Positions 49,756 to 58,592 of a stretch of DNA of 64,000 bases are shown one piece after another. The DNA is from Kitasatospora sp. NBC_01250 (GTDB taxonomy: Bacteria > Actinomycetota > Actinomycetes > Streptomycetales > Streptomycetaceae). Both the position numbers and the translations under genes were made by a program. The stretch covers positions 5,704,001-5,768,000 of the forward strand of contig NZ_CP108476.1 in the NCBI RefSeq assembly GCF_036226465.1, read 5' to 3'. The first letter of the stretch is position 1; each line of letters opens with the position of its first letter. The notes under the pieces were generated by a model that did no database searches, was not told the origin of the DNA, and saw only the letters and a program-made list of their open reading frames with translations.

Positions 49756-49785
49756 CCGGGACCCGTCCGACATGATGGGTCCCGG
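49756..49785 (+). terminator. Possible terminator after the DHA2 exporter
   Basis: CCGGGACCC (49756-49764) pairs with GGGTCCCGG (49777-49785) across 12 bases, about 70 bases after the stop. Confidence 0.45.
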
Positions 49786-49953
49786 TCAGCTGTTGCGGCC
49801 TCCTGAGCCGCCCGGTGGATTCTCACACGGCTCTCAGTGCAGGATCATCGCGTTCGCAGCGAGGGGGGCGATAGTCGTAGGTAGCCGGGCACGCTTCGGG
49901 TGCCGACCAATCGGCCGCCAGGCCACCGATCGCGGGCAGGAGTAACCGACCTG

Positions 49954-51051
49954 ATGACAAGTCAGCAGCGCCGGCACCGCAGTCCCCGTCCCCTCTTCCT
50001 GCGTCCGACCGTTCTGGTGGCCTCGCTCGCCACCCTGCTGCTCGTGGCCGTGGCCGGGATCAGCCTGCTGACCTCGCAGGCCTCCGCCTCCAGCCGGCTG
50101 GCCAGCGCCCTGACCGCCTCGGTCGTGAAGAACACCAAGGGCACCGCGTCGAGCACCCCCTCCCCGTCGGCCGACCCCGCGCCGTCCGCCGGCGACGCAC
50201 CGGCCGGACCGCCCGCCGCCAGCTCCATGCCGCTGGCCCAGCTGCCGCCGGTCAACTCGCCGACACCCACGCCGACGCCCACGCCCACGCCCACGCCGAC
50301 CCCGACGCCCAGCCCCAGCGACTCGGCCACGCCGTCCGCGGCTCCCTCGCCGAGCGACTCCACGGACGCGACCGACTCCACCGACTCCACGCGCTCGCTG
50401 GCGACCACCAGCACGGCACCGTCGAACTCCGAGGCCAACCGGGTCGGCGCCCTGTTCAGCGGCGGCTCCGCGACCCCCGGCAACCACTTCTGCTCCGCCA
50501 GCGTGGTGCACAGCAGCACCCGCAACCTGCTGGTCACCGCCGCCCACTGCGTGAGCAGCCCCAGCGGCGTGGTCTTCGCCCCCGGTTACCGCAACGGCCA
50601 GACCCCGTACGGCGTCTGGCAGGTCACCCAGGTTTACGAGACCACCGGCTGGACCCAGAACGGCGACCCCGACCAGGACTTCGCCTTCCTCCAGGTCGCC
50701 CCCAACAGCAGCGGCCAGCGCATCGAGGACGTGGTCGGCGGCAACCAGCTCGGCCTCAACGAGTCCTTCAGCGCCACCGTCCGCCTCTACGGCTACCCCA
50801 ACAGCGGTGAGACGCCGCTGCTCTGCTCCAACACCACCGGCCAGCAGAGCACCTACCAGCGCAGCATCTACTGCCCCTCCTACACCGGCGGCACCAGCGG
50901 CGGCCCCTGGATCAACACCGCCGACGGCAACATCATCGGCATCATCGGCGGCTACCAGCAGGGCGGCAACACCCCGGACACCTCGTACAGCGCCTACTTC
51001 GACCAGACCATCGGCAACCTGTACGCCCACGCCGTCTCCAGCGCCACCTGA
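49954..51051 (+). CDS. Membrane-anchored or secreted trypsin-like serine protease, 365 aa
   Basis: Basic N-terminus, one hydrophobic segment (PTVLVASLATLLLVAVAGIS, about 18-40), a low-complexity linker with eight Thr-Pro pairs (104-119) and Ser/Asp runs, then an S1-fold protease domain. Catalytic triad: His in LLVTAAHC (about 198), Asp in PDQDFAFLQ (about 242), Ser in GGTSGGPW (about 315). Two Cys pairs could form disulfides. The long hydrophobic segment lacks a clear cleavage motif, so either a signal anchor or a signal peptide is possible. ATG at 49954 follows AGGAG at a longer spacing of about 12. Confidence 0.9.
   Translation: MTSQQRRHRSPRPLFLRPTVLVASLATLLLVAVAGISLLTSQASASSRLASALTASVVKNTKGTASSTPSPSADPAPSAGDAPAGPPAASSMPLAQLPPVNSPTPTPTPTPTPTPTPTPSPSDSATPSAAPSPSDSTDATDSTDSTRSLATTSTAPSNSEANRVGALFSGGSATPGNHFCSASVVHSSTRNLLVTAAHCVSSPSGVVFAPGYRNGQTPYGVWQVTQVYETTGWTQNGDPDQDFAFLQVAPNSSGQRIEDVVGGNQLGLNESFSATVRLYGYPNSGETPLLCSNTTGQQSTYQRSIYCPSYTGGTSGGPWINTADGNIIGIIGGYQQGGNTPDTSYSAYFDQTIGNLYAHAVSSAT
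50264..50319 (+). repeat. ACGCCC microsatellite encoding a Thr-Pro linker
   Basis: Runs of ACGCCC/ACGCCG hexamers encode the eight Thr-Pro pairs of the protease linker. Such short repeats are prone to length change. Confidence 0.7.
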
Positions 51052-51067
51052 GCCCCCCCACCACCAC

Positions 51068-51105
51068 CCCGAAGGCCCGGGCCCCCAGGGACCCGGGCCT
51101 TCGGG
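51068..51105 (+). terminator. Terminator after the protease gene
   Basis: CCCGAAGGCCCGGG (51068-51081) pairs perfectly with CCCGGGCCTTCGGG (51092-51105). Confidence 0.88.
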
Positions 51106-51170
51106 TGTGCCCCGCCGCCCGGCGGCCGCCGATCACGGGTAGCCTCGCACCCGACGAGAGGAGTGTCGCC

Positions 51171-51521
51171 ATGAGCCAGCCCGTGCACGACGGAGTCGCG
51201 ATCATCCCCCGACCGGAGAAGACCCCGGCCGCGCTCAAGGCGGCGCTCGCCGTCGTGGCCGCGGACCGCCTCCCGGAGATGGTGGACGGGCAGACCCGGG
51301 CCATGGCGGAGGCGGTCACCCAGGGCAGCGTCAACCCGATCCGCGCCTTCCTGGCCCACTGGGCCGCGATCGTGGAGATCGAGCGCCACCCGCACACCGC
51401 CCAGGCCTACCACCGCGGGAACTACCTGGCCAACCACGCCGAGAGCACCCTGGAGTGCCGGTCCCACGCCGTCGAGGTCGCCGAGATCTACCGCACTGCC
51501 TTCGCCGCGGTGAACGGGTGA
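51171..51521 (+). CDS. DUF6247-like small protein, possible antitoxin, 116 aa
   Basis: ATG at 51171 with GAGAGGAG upstream. Sequence features PRPEKTPAALKAALAVVAAD, RLPEMVDGQTRAMAEAVTQG, and a tail that is probably helical. The start region resembles the DUF6247 group of small actinobacterial proteins. Its GTGA overlap with the next small gene is the typical antitoxin-toxin arrangement, so an antitoxin role is a reasonable guess but not shown. Near tRNA-Arg and a plasmid-type regulator, so probably accessory. Confidence 0.6.
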   Translation: MSQPVHDGVAIIPRPEKTPAALKAALAVVAADRLPEMVDGQTRAMAEAVTQGSVNPIRAFLAHWAAIVEIERHPHTAQAYHRGNYLANHAESTLECRSHAVEVAEIYRTAFAAVNG

Positions 51522-51775
51522 GCTGGGCCTGGGAGTACCTGCCGAGCGAGGAGCACGTCACCGCCGGCGCCCCGGCCGACTTTCTCCGCGCGGTCGCCCT
51601 CAGGGCCGCCGAACTCGTCCGCGCCGCCGAGGCCCGCTACCTGGACGGGACGACCTACGAGGGCAGCGGTGAGCCGATGCAGTACCTCGACGTCGCGGGA
51701 GGCATGATCGCCTACTACGTCATTCCCCGCCTGGAACTTGTCGTCGTCTGCCAGGTCACCCCGCCGCCGGTGTGA
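51518..51775 (+). CDS. Small protein coupled to the DUF6247-like gene, possible toxin, 85 aa
   Basis: GTG at 51518 overlaps the previous stop by four bases. Begins VSWAWEYLPSEEHVTAGAPA and ends YVIPRLELVVVCQVTPPPV, a beta-strand-rich end reminiscent of RelE/ParE-like folds. I do not recognise a catalytic residue set. Convergent, with one base between its stop and that of the GntR gene. Toxin assignment is inference from context. Confidence 0.5.
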   Translation: MSWAWEYLPSEEHVTAGAPADFLRAVALRAAELVRAAEARYLDGTTYEGSGEPMQYLDVAGGMIAYYVIPRLELVVVCQVTPPPV

Positions 51776-51776
51776 T

Positions 51777-52532
51777 TCACGCGTCGAAGTCGTACTCCAG
51801 TACGTAGGACGCAGCGTCGAGCACCATCTCGTTGACCTCCACCGCGCGCCCGTCCGCCGCGTACGCGGTGCGGCAGACGAGGATCACGGGCGTCCCGGCA
51901 CTCAGTTCCAGTCGGGCGGCTTCGTCCTTCACAGGCATCCGGGAGCGGACCTCCTCGCGGAAGTGCACCGGTCCTGCGCCGATCTCGGCCAGCCGGGCAT
52001 AACTCCCGCCCGGCCCGGTGTCCGGCTGCGTGATCCTGGTGCCCGCGACGAGCGCCGCCGGCAGGTACGAGGTGGAGAGCAGCACCGGTTTCCCGTCCAG
52101 CACGAACCGCCGCTCCCGCACGCACACGGCCTCGCCCGGCTCCAGTCCCAGCACCCCGGCGATCAGCTCCGGCGCGGGCTGTTCGAAGACGTCGACCGGG
52201 TCGACTTCCAAAGCACGGTTCTCGATGTCGGCCGCCCAGATCGACCGCCCTGACCTCCACTGACCCTCCGCCAGCCGCTGGATGCTCCGGCGACGCAGGG
52301 GTCGGAAGTCGCGGACGAAGACCCCGGCGCCCTTGCGCGCCTCGGCGATGCCTTCGCTCTGCAGGACTCCCAGCGCCTGACGGGCGGTCATCCGGGCAAC
52401 GCCGTAGCTCTCCATCAGATCGTTCTCGCCGGGGAGCCGGTCACCAGCCCGGTACTGGCCGGAGTCGATGGCCGCCTTCAGGGCGTCGGCAATCCGCTGG
52501 TACTTGGGCTGCTTCTCGCCGCTGGTGGCCAT
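51777..52532 (-). CDS. GntR-family (HutC/UTRA) transcriptional regulator, 251 aa
   Basis: GntR winged helix: KYQRIADALKAAIDSGQYRA, GDRLPGENDLMESYGVARMT, ARQALGVLQSEGIAEARKGA. UTRA ligand domain follows, with GLEPGEAVCVRERRFVLDGK and AVEVNEMVLDAASYVLEYDF. This type includes KorSA of Streptomyces integrative elements. ATG at 52532 behind GAGGAGG. Three CTCTAGAG-centred palindromes lie between it and the divergent gene, so it is very likely autoregulatory and controls the divergent gene too. Confidence 0.9.
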   Translation of the reverse strand: MATSGEKQPKYQRIADALKAAIDSGQYRAGDRLPGENDLMESYGVARMTARQALGVLQSEGIAEARKGAGVFVRDFRPLRRRSIQRLAEGQWRSGRSIWAADIENRALEVDPVDVFEQPAPELIAGVLGLEPGEAVCVRERRFVLDGKPVLLSTSYLPAALVAGTRITQPDTGPGGSYARLAEIGAGPVHFREEVRSRMPVKDEAARLELSAGTPVILVCRTAYAADGRAVEVNEMVLDAASYVLEYDFDA

Positions 52533-52546
52533 GGTCCTCCTCGTTG

Positions 52547-52635
52547 ATCTCTAGACATCCTAGGGCGGCCTCGCGAGGCGAGCGACTGACCGAGGGGCGC
52601 TTGACATCTCTAGAGATGAGGAGTTCTCTAGAGAT
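52547..52635. promoter_or_regulatory. Triple CTCTAGAG operator array of the GntR regulator
   Basis: ATCTCTAGACAT (52547-52558), CATCTCTAGAGATG (52605-52618, perfect 14-bp palindrome) and TCTCTAGAGA (52625-52634). The last two overlap a -35-like TTGACA at 52601-52606 that would drive the rightward gene; the first lies close to the regulator start. The GntR dimer is the obvious ligand. Confidence 0.75.
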
Positions 52636-52662
52636 GTAGCGTCATTCGTTCTGGAGGTCCTC

Positions 52663-53266
52663 ATGGCGGAAGCGAGCCTCGTCCCCTACATCACCGCGTG
52701 GAGCGAGGAGGCGGCTCGTCCGCTCCGAGGTCGTCGCCCATCCCGCCGGCGGGATCGCGTATCGCGACGAAGTGCCGCACGACCGCGATGCCGACGGGAT
52801 TCTCTGGGCGCGGATGACGCTCGCTCGTGGCCGGGGCCGGCCCGACTTCGGGCGGGTGCACGTCGGGCGGCAGCGGCGGGCGATGCGACTTCTTCTCTGC
52901 CAGATCTGTGGTGGCCCCGCCGATCGGACCGAGGAGGGGGTGCTCTGGCTGCTCAGGGACGATCGCGGCGATTGGCCGGGCTGGCCCGAGGGGATGGCGG
53001 CCACCCATCCGCCCGTCTGCCTCCCCTGCGCCGGCCCGGCTGTCCGGATGTGCCCGCACCTGCGCGCGGGGTGCGTCGCCGTCCGGGTGAGGGAGTGTCA
53101 GGAGCTGGGCGTCCACGGCAGGCTGTACCGCCCCGGCCGGGCCGGCGAGGCCGTCGTCGGCGTCGATGAACCGCGCGCCCGGTGGGTGGTGGCCGGGCAG
53201 TTGGCGCGGGTGCTGCGCGGGTGTGCGGTACGAGCCCCGGACATGACGAAGGCCCAGGTCGCTTGA
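52663..53266 (+). pseudogene. Frameshifted gene of plasmid/phage type, Cys-rich CxxC domain protein
   Basis: ATG at 52663, with GGAGG six bases upstream, opens MAEASLVPYITAWSEEA. After about base 52714 that frame turns into Arg-rich nonsense, while the +1 frame continues naturally with LVRSEVVAHPAGGIAYRDEV, then RRAMRLLLCQICGGPADRTE and PPVCLPCAGPAVRMCPHLRA to a stop at 53266. The second frame has no start with a ribosome site before it, so a one-base insertion near 52711-52714 (or a base-calling error) has split one gene of about 200 codons. CxxC pairs suggest zinc binding. Function unknown; divergent from the GntR gene. Confidence 0.7.
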
Positions 53267-53274
53267 CCTGGGCC
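53251..53274 (-). terminator. Terminator for tRNA-Arg, overlapping the frameshifted gene end
   Basis: GGCCCAGGTC (53251-53260) pairs perfectly with GACCTGGGCC (53265-53274) around GCTT, 23 bases past the tRNA 3' end on the minus strand. It overlaps the last codons of the rightward gene, suggesting that gene was joined to older tRNA-flanking sequence. Confidence 0.75.
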
Positions 53275-53296
53275 TCATCCGGCACTTCCTGCGAAG

Positions 53297-53368
53297 TGCC
53301 CCCGGTAGGATTCGAACCTACGCACCCGCCTCCGGAGGGCGGTGCTCTATCCCCTGAGCTACGGGGGC
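53297..53368 (-). tRNA. tRNA-Arg (anticodon CCG)
   Basis: Minus strand, 5' GCCCCCG at 53368 and 3' CGGGGGC plus discriminator A at 53297. D-arm GCTC...GAGC, anticodon stem CCGCC/GGCGG with loop CTCCGGA giving anticodon CCG (decodes CGG), and T-arm TAGG-TTCGAAT-CCTA. CCA is not encoded. Located beside a possible accessory segment, so it may have been an integration site, and 0.7 kb before argS, whose product charges it. Confidence 0.97.
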
Positions 53369-53523
53369 CTGCTCGGTGTTTCGCGTCGCATCGCTGCGAC
53401 GGAGAGAACATTACCAGCTCGGCCGGGTGCTCCGTGCAGGGGTTTTCGATCAGCCGTCGACCGGGCTCCGGCGAAGTCCACAAAGGCCGGACGCGCGAGG
53501 GTGGGCGGTCGTAGGCTCGGGGG

Positions 53524-53943
53524 GTGTCGTCAGGCGTGTCCGGGCGGGTCCTCGTGGTGGACGACAGCGAGGTGATCCGTCAGCTGATCAGGGTCAACTT
53601 GGAGCTGGAGGGCTTCGAGGTGGTGACCGCGGCCGACGGTGCCGAGTGCCTGGAGGTGGTCCGGCGGGTGCGGCCGGACGTGGTGACGCTGGACGTGATG
53701 ATGCCCCGGCTCGACGGGCTGCGCACGGCCGCGCGGCTGCGGGCCGAGAAGCAGACGGCGCGGCTGCCGATCGCGATCGTCAGTGCGTGCACACCGGCGG
53801 ATCTCGACAAGGGGGAGTCGGTCGGCGTCGACGGGTACCTCGGCAAACCGTTCGACCCGGCGGACCTGGTCGCGCTGGTGCGGCGGCTGATGGGGATCAA
53901 GGCGGCGGGCCCGGGCGGCGGGATGACGTTCGGCAGCGGCTGA
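53524..53943 (+). CDS. Receiver-only response regulator, 139 aa
   Basis: Single receiver domain: acidic pair in VLVVDDSEVIRQLIRV, phospho-acceptor Asp in VVTLDVMMPRLDGL, Ser in IVSACTPADL, Lys in YLGKPFDPADLV. No DNA-binding or enzymatic output domain; a 15-residue Gly-rich tail. GTG at 53524 lies six to seven bases after TAGGCT (53512-53517), so the mRNA is probably leaderless. Partner kinase unknown; acts by protein contact. Confidence 0.9.
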   Translation: MSSGVSGRVLVVDDSEVIRQLIRVNLELEGFEVVTAADGAECLEVVRRVRPDVVTLDVMMPRLDGLRTAARLRAEKQTARLPIAIVSACTPADLDKGESVGVDGYLGKPFDPADLVALVRRLMGIKAAGPGGGMTFGSG

Positions 53944-54057
53944 CCCCGTCGACAGGTCGCCCATTTCGCTCACAGCGAACAGGAAACCACCGGTCCGGCC
54001 GTCTCAACGGGTGGCCGCGTGGCCGTGGGCCGGCCGCTCTCGCCTAGGCTTGGGCGC

Positions 54058-55719
54058 GTGACACCCGCAGAGCTCTCCCACGCAGTCCAGGTCGCCGTGC
54101 GCACCGCCGTCGAGGCGGGCGAGCTGTCCGTCGACGTCCCCGAGACGGTGACGGTCGAGCGACCGAAGAACCGCGACCACGGCGACTACGCCACCAATGT
54201 GGCGCTCCAGCTCGCCAAGCCGGCCGGCAAGCCGCCGCGCGCGGTCGCCGAGCTGGTGGCCGCGCGCCTGCGAGAGCTGCCCGGGGTCGCCAAGGTCGAC
54301 ATCGCCGGGCCCGGCTTCCTGAACATCACGCTGGACGCCGCCACCCAGGGCGAGCTGGCCCGCACGATCGTCGAGGCGGGTGCGGCGTACGGCCGCAACG
54401 AGGCGCTCAAGGGCCTGAAGATCAACCTGGAGTTCGTCTCCGCCAACCCGACCGGGCCGATCCACATCGGCGGCGTGCGCTGGGCGGCCGTCGGCGACTC
54501 GCTGGCCCGGATCCTGCGTGCCACCGGCGCCGACGTGAGCACCGAGTACTACCTCAACGACGCCGGCGTGCAGATCTCCAAGTTCGCCGCCTCGCTGCAG
54601 GCCGCCGCGAACGGGCGCGAGGTGCCGGCCGACGGCTACGTGGGCGAGTACATCGGCGACATCGCCAAGGCGATCACCGACGGCGTCCCGGGCGTCCTCG
54701 CGCTGCCCGAGGACGAGCAGTTGCAGGTCTTCCGCACCGAGGGCCTGGCGCTCATGGTGGCCGAGATCCAGCGTTCCATGGACGAGTTCGGCACCCACTT
54801 CGACACCTGGTTCTCCGAGAAGTCGCTGCACGACTCGGGCGCCGTCGAGAAGTCGATCGAGCGGCTGCGCGAGCAGGGCCACGTCTTCGACCAGGACGGT
54901 GCGATCTGGCTGCGGACCACCGACTTCGGTGACGACAAGGACCGCGTCCTGATCAAGGCCGACGGCGAGACCACCTACTTCGCCGCCGACGCCGCCTACT
55001 ACCTCAGCAAGCGCGACCGCGGCAGTGAGGTCAGCGTCTACATGCTGGGCGCCGACCACCACGGCTACGTCAACCGGCTGAAGGCCATCGCGGCCTGCGC
55101 GGGCGACGACATGAACCGCAACATCGAGGTCAAGATCGGCCAGTTCGTCAAGATGCTGCGCGATGGTGAGGAGGTCCGCATGTCCAAGCGGGCCGGCAAC
55201 ATCATCACCATCGACGACGTGGTCGACTGGATCGGCGTGGACGCCGCGCGCTACACGCTGTCGCGCTCCTCCACCGATTCGACGATCACGCTGGACATCA
55301 ACATCCTGACCAGCCAGTCGAACGAGAACCCGGTCTACTACGTCCAGTACGCGCACACCCGGATGTGCGGCGTGGCGCGCAAGGCCGCGCAGCTGGGCGT
55401 CGACAAGGGCGCCGCCGAGCAGTTCAAGCCCGAGCTGCTGGCCACCGAGTGGGAGTCCGACATGCTCGGCGCGCTCGGCGAGTTCCCGCGGATCGTGGCC
55501 AAGGCCGGTCAGCACCGCGAGCCGCACCACGTGGCCCGCTACCTGGAGGACCTCGCGGGCAAGTACCACCGCCTGTACGAGAACTGCCAGTTCCTGCCCA
55601 AGGGCGACGAGGAGCTGACCGACACCCACCGCGCCCGGCTCTGGCTGGTCCAGGCGGCCCAGACGGTCACCGCCAACGGCCTGGCCCTGCTCGGTGTCTC
55701 CGCCCCCGAGCGGATGTAG
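54058..55719 (+). CDS. argS: Arginyl-tRNA synthetase, 553 aa
   Basis: Class I synthetase: N-terminal tRNA-binding (Add-1) domain, then HIGH-type motif in [11 protein letters not shown], then KMSKS-type motif in VRMSKRAGN, then the anticodon-binding DALR domain ending in VSAPERM. Charges tRNA-Arg with arginine. GTG at 54058 lies seven bases after TAGGCT (54045-54050), so it is probably leaderless; the frame upstream of it would lie ahead of this promoter. The tRNA-Arg(CCG) gene is about 0.7 kb upstream. Confidence 0.97.
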   Translation: MTPAELSHAVQVAVRTAVEAGELSVDVPETVTVERPKNRDHGDYATNVALQLAKPAGKPPRAVAELVAARLRELPGVAKVDIAGPGFLNITLDAATQGELARTIVEAGAAYGRNEALKGLKINLEFVSANPTGPIHIGGVRWAAVGDSLARILRATGADVSTEYYLNDAGVQISKFAASLQAAANGREVPADGYVGEYIGDIAKAITDGVPGVLALPEDEQLQVFRTEGLALMVAEIQRSMDEFGTHFDTWFSEKSLHDSGAVEKSIERLREQGHVFDQDGAIWLRTTDFGDDKDRVLIKADGETTYFAADAAYYLSKRDRGSEVSVYMLGADHHGYVNRLKAIAACAGDDMNRNIEVKIGQFVKMLRDGEEVRMSKRAGNIITIDDVVDWIGVDAARYTLSRSSTDSTITLDINILTSQSNENPVYYVQYAHTRMCGVARKAAQLGVDKGAAEQFKPELLATEWESDMLGALGEFPRIVAKAGQHREPHHVARYLEDLAGKYHRLYENCQFLPKGDEELTDTHRARLWLVQAAQTVTANGLALLGVSAPERM

Positions 55720-55775
55720 CCCCGCGCACCTGCGCACCTGCGCCCCCGCGCACGCCCAGAGAGAGACCTTCCCCG

Positions 55776-57170
55776 ATGAGCCGCTCCGCGCACCCCGCAG
55801 GCCCCCGTCACGGCGATGTGCTGCCGGAGGGGCACCACCCGGCCCCGCCGAGCGACCTGAACGCGCTGGACCCCAAGGTCTGGTCGCGCACGGTGGCCCG
55901 CGGCGCCGACGGGGTGGTCACCGTGGGCGGGGTCGCGGTGACGGAGCTCGCGGCCGAGTTCGGCACGCCGGCCTACGTGCTGGACGAGGCGGACTTCCGG
56001 GCCCGGGCCCGGGCCTGGCGGGAGGCCTTCGGGGCCGGGGCCGACGTCTACTACGCGGGCAAGGCCTTCCTCTCCAAGGCCGTGGTCCGCTGGCTGCACG
56101 AGGAGGGGCTCAGCCTCGACGTGTGCAGCCCGGGCGAGCTGGCCGTGGCGCTGGCCGCCGGCATGCCGGCGGCCCGGATCGCGCTGCACGGCAACAACAA
56201 GTCGGTGCACGAGCTGGAGCAGGCCGTGAAGGCGGGGGTCGGCCACATCGTGGTCGACTCCACCCAGGAGATCGACCGGCTGGCCGCCATCGCCGCAGGA
56301 CAGGGCGTGCGGCAGCCGGTGCTGATCCGGGTGACGGTGGGCGTCGAGGCGCACACCCACGAGTTCATCGCCACCGCGCACGAGGACCAGAAGTTCGGCT
56401 TCTCGCTGGCCCAGGGCGCGGCGGCGGACGCGGTCGCCCGGGTGCTCGGGCACCACGAGGCGCTGGAGCTGCGCGGTCTGCACTCGCACATCGGTTCGCA
56501 GATCTTCGACACCGCCGGTTTCGAGGTGGCCGCCCGCCGGGTGGTGGGCCTGCTGGCGCGGATCCGCGACGAGCACGGCGTGGAGCTGCCCGAGATCGAC
56601 CTCGGCGGCGGCCTGGGCATCGCCTACACCAGTGAGGACGACCCCCGCGAGCCCGCCGAGATCGCCGCCGCGCTGGCCGAAATCGTGCGCCGCGAGTGCG
56701 CCGCGCAGCGGCTGCGGGCACCGCGGCTGAGCGTCGAGCCGGGCCGCGCGATCGTCGGGCCGACGGCCTTCACGCTCTACCGGGTCGGCACCGTCAAGCC
56801 GCTGGCGGGCCTGCGCACCTACGTCAGCGTGGACGGCGGGATGTCCGACAACATCCGCACCGCGCTCTACGACGCGGCCTACTCGGTGGCCCTGGTCTCG
56901 CGCCGCAGCCAGGCCGAGCCGATGCTGGTCCGGGTGGTCGGCAAGCACTGCGAGTCCGGGGACATCGTGGTCAAGGACGCCTTCCTGCCGGGCGATCTGA
57001 CGCCGGGTGACCTGATCGCGGTGCCCGCCACCGGCGCGTACTGCCGTTCGATGGCGAGCAACTACAACCACGCGCTGCGACCGCCGGTGCTGGCGGTGGC
57101 CGACGGCGCGGCCCGGGTGATCGTGCGGCGCGAGACGGAGGAGGATCTCCTGCGTCTCGATGTCGGATGA
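55776..57170 (+). CDS. lysA: Diaminopimelate decarboxylase, 464 aa
   Basis: Fold type III PLP enzyme. The PLP lysine lies in [75 protein letters not shown] and [10 protein letters not shown] supply phosphate-binding and active-site residues. Decarboxylates meso-diaminopimelate to L-lysine, the last step of lysine synthesis. ATG at 55776 with GAGAGAG upstream, 56 bases after argS in the usual actinobacterial argS-lysA pair. Confidence 0.97.
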   Translation: MSRSAHPAGPRHGDVLPEGHHPAPPSDLNALDPKVWSRTVARGADGVVTVGGVAVTELAAEFGTPAYVLDEADFRARARAWREAFGAGADVYYAGKAFLSKAVVRWLHEEGLSLDVCSPGELAVALAAGMPAARIALHGNNKSVHELEQAVKAGVGHIVVDSTQEIDRLAAIAAGQGVRQPVLIRVTVGVEAHTHEFIATAHEDQKFGFSLAQGAAADAVARVLGHHEALELRGLHSHIGSQIFDTAGFEVAARRVVGLLARIRDEHGVELPEIDLGGGLGIAYTSEDDPREPAEIAAALAEIVRRECAAQRLRAPRLSVEPGRAIVGPTAFTLYRVGTVKPLAGLRTYVSVDGGMSDNIRTALYDAAYSVALVSRRSQAEPMLVRVVGKHCESGDIVVKDAFLPGDLTPGDLIAVPATGAYCRSMASNYNHALRPPVLAVADGAARVIVRRETEEDLLRLDVG

Positions 57171-57244
57171 CGGAAATCGCGTCTCGAATCCTGAGACGTC
57201 CGTAGATCTTTCCGAATCGTCCCCGAGACTGGAACCAGCCAATG

Positions 57245-57272
57245 TCCGGCGGCTTGCCGAAATGCCGCCGGA
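57245..57272 (+). promoter_or_regulatory. Hairpin in the hom 5' leader
   Basis: TCCGGCGGC (57245-57253) pairs with GCCGCCGGA (57264-57272), ending about 13 bases before the hom ribosome site; a second hairpin CGTCTC/GAGACG lies at 57180-57198. It could attenuate hom or end the lysA message. Confidence 0.4.
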
Positions 57273-57296
57273 AACGAGAAGGATGAGCGGAGTCGG

Positions 57297-58589
57297 ATGA
57301 TGCGTACGCGGCCGCTGAAGGTGGCGTTGCTGGGCTGTGGTGTGGTGGGCTCCGAGGTGGCGCGCATCATGACGACAGACGCCGCCGACCTCGCCGCGCG
57401 CATCGGCGCGCCGGTCGAGCTCGCCGGCATCGCGGTCCGGCGGGCCGGGCGGGTGCGCCCGGGCGTCCCGGAGCACCTGATCACCACCGACGCCGAGGCG
57501 CTGGTCGCACGGGGCGACATCGACGTGGTGATCGAGGTCGTCGGCGGCATCGAGCCGTCGAAGAACCTGATCCTCACCGCCTTCGAGCAGGGTGCCTCGG
57601 TGGTCAGCGCCAACAAGGCGCTGCTCGCCAAGGACGGTGCCGAGCTGCACGCGGCCGCCGCCGAGGCCGGGGTCGACCTCTACTACGAGGCCGCGGTGGC
57701 CGGCGCGATCCCGCTGATCCGCCCGCTGCGCGAGTCGCTGGCCGGGGACCGGGTCAACCGGGTGCTGGGCATCGTCAACGGCACCACCAATTTCATCCTC
57801 GACAAGATGGACACCACCGGCGCCGGCTACTCGGAGGCGCTGGAGGAGGCCACCGCGCTCGGCTACGCCGAGGCCGACCCGACGGCCGACGTCGAGGGCT
57901 TCGACGCCGCCGCCAAGGCCGCGATCCTGGCCGGCATCGCCTTCCACACCAAGGTCACCGCCGCCGACGTCTACCGCGAGGGCCTGACCGAGGTGACCGC
58001 CGCCGACATCGCCAGCGCCAAGGCGATGGGCTGCGTGGTCAAGCTGCTGGCGATCTGCGAGCGGGCCGCCGACGGCGCCTCGGTCACCGCCCGGGTGCAC
58101 CCCGCGATGATCCCGCTCAGCCACCCGCTGGCCTCGGTCCGCGAGGCCTACAACGCGGTCTTCGTGGAGGCCGAGGCGGCCGGGCGGCTGATGTTCTACG
58201 GTCCGGGCGCCGGCGGTGCGCCGACCGCCTCCGCGGTCCTCGGCGACCTGGTCGCGGTCTGCCGCAACAAGCTCAGCGGTGCCACCGGGCCCGGCGACTC
58301 GGTCTACACCCGGTTGCCGGCCAAGCCGATGGACCAGGTCGTCACCCGCTACCACGTCAGCCTGGACGTGGACGACCGCGCGGGCGTGCTGGCCCAGGTG
58401 GCCTCGGTCTTCGCCGAGCACGGGGTGTCCATCGACACCGTGCGCCAGCAGGGCCGCGACGGCGACGCCTCGCTCGTCGTGGTCACCCACCGCGCCACCG
58501 ACGCCGCCCTGTCGGCGACCGTGGACAAGCTCCGCGCGCTGGACAGCGTGCGGGACGTGGCCAGCATCATGCGGGTTGAAGGGGAATAG
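57297..58589 (+). CDS. hom: Homoserine dehydrogenase, 430 aa
   Basis: N-terminal NAD(P) Rossmann site VALLGCGVVGSEVARIM, catalytic domain with VVSANKALLAK, GIVNGTTNFILDKM and ADPTADVEGFDAAAKAAILA, then a C-terminal ACT domain (VSLDVDDRAGVLAQVASVFA), which gives threonine feedback control. Reduces aspartate semialdehyde to homoserine for threonine and methionine. ATG at 57297; a second ATG at 57300 is in frame. Three bases separate it from thrC. Confidence 0.97.
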   Translation: MMRTRPLKVALLGCGVVGSEVARIMTTDAADLAARIGAPVELAGIAVRRAGRVRPGVPEHLITTDAEALVARGDIDVVIEVVGGIEPSKNLILTAFEQGASVVSANKALLAKDGAELHAAAAEAGVDLYYEAAVAGAIPLIRPLRESLAGDRVNRVLGIVNGTTNFILDKMDTTGAGYSEALEEATALGYAEADPTADVEGFDAAAKAAILAGIAFHTKVTAADVYREGLTEVTAADIASAKAMGCVVKLLAICERAADGASVTARVHPAMIPLSHPLASVREAYNAVFVEAEAAGRLMFYGPGAGGAPTASAVLGDLVAVCRNKLSGATGPGDSVYTRLPAKPMDQVVTRYHVSLDVDDRAGVLAQVASVFAEHGVSIDTVRQQGRDGDASLVVVTHRATDAALSATVDKLRALDSVRDVASIMRVEGE

Positions 58590-58592
58590 CCA

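Noticed and set aside
53297-53368. Duplicated tRNA-Arg 3' end as an attachment site
   Set aside because: No second copy was noticed by eye near 51.1 kb; a computed repeat search would be needed before calling attL/attR.
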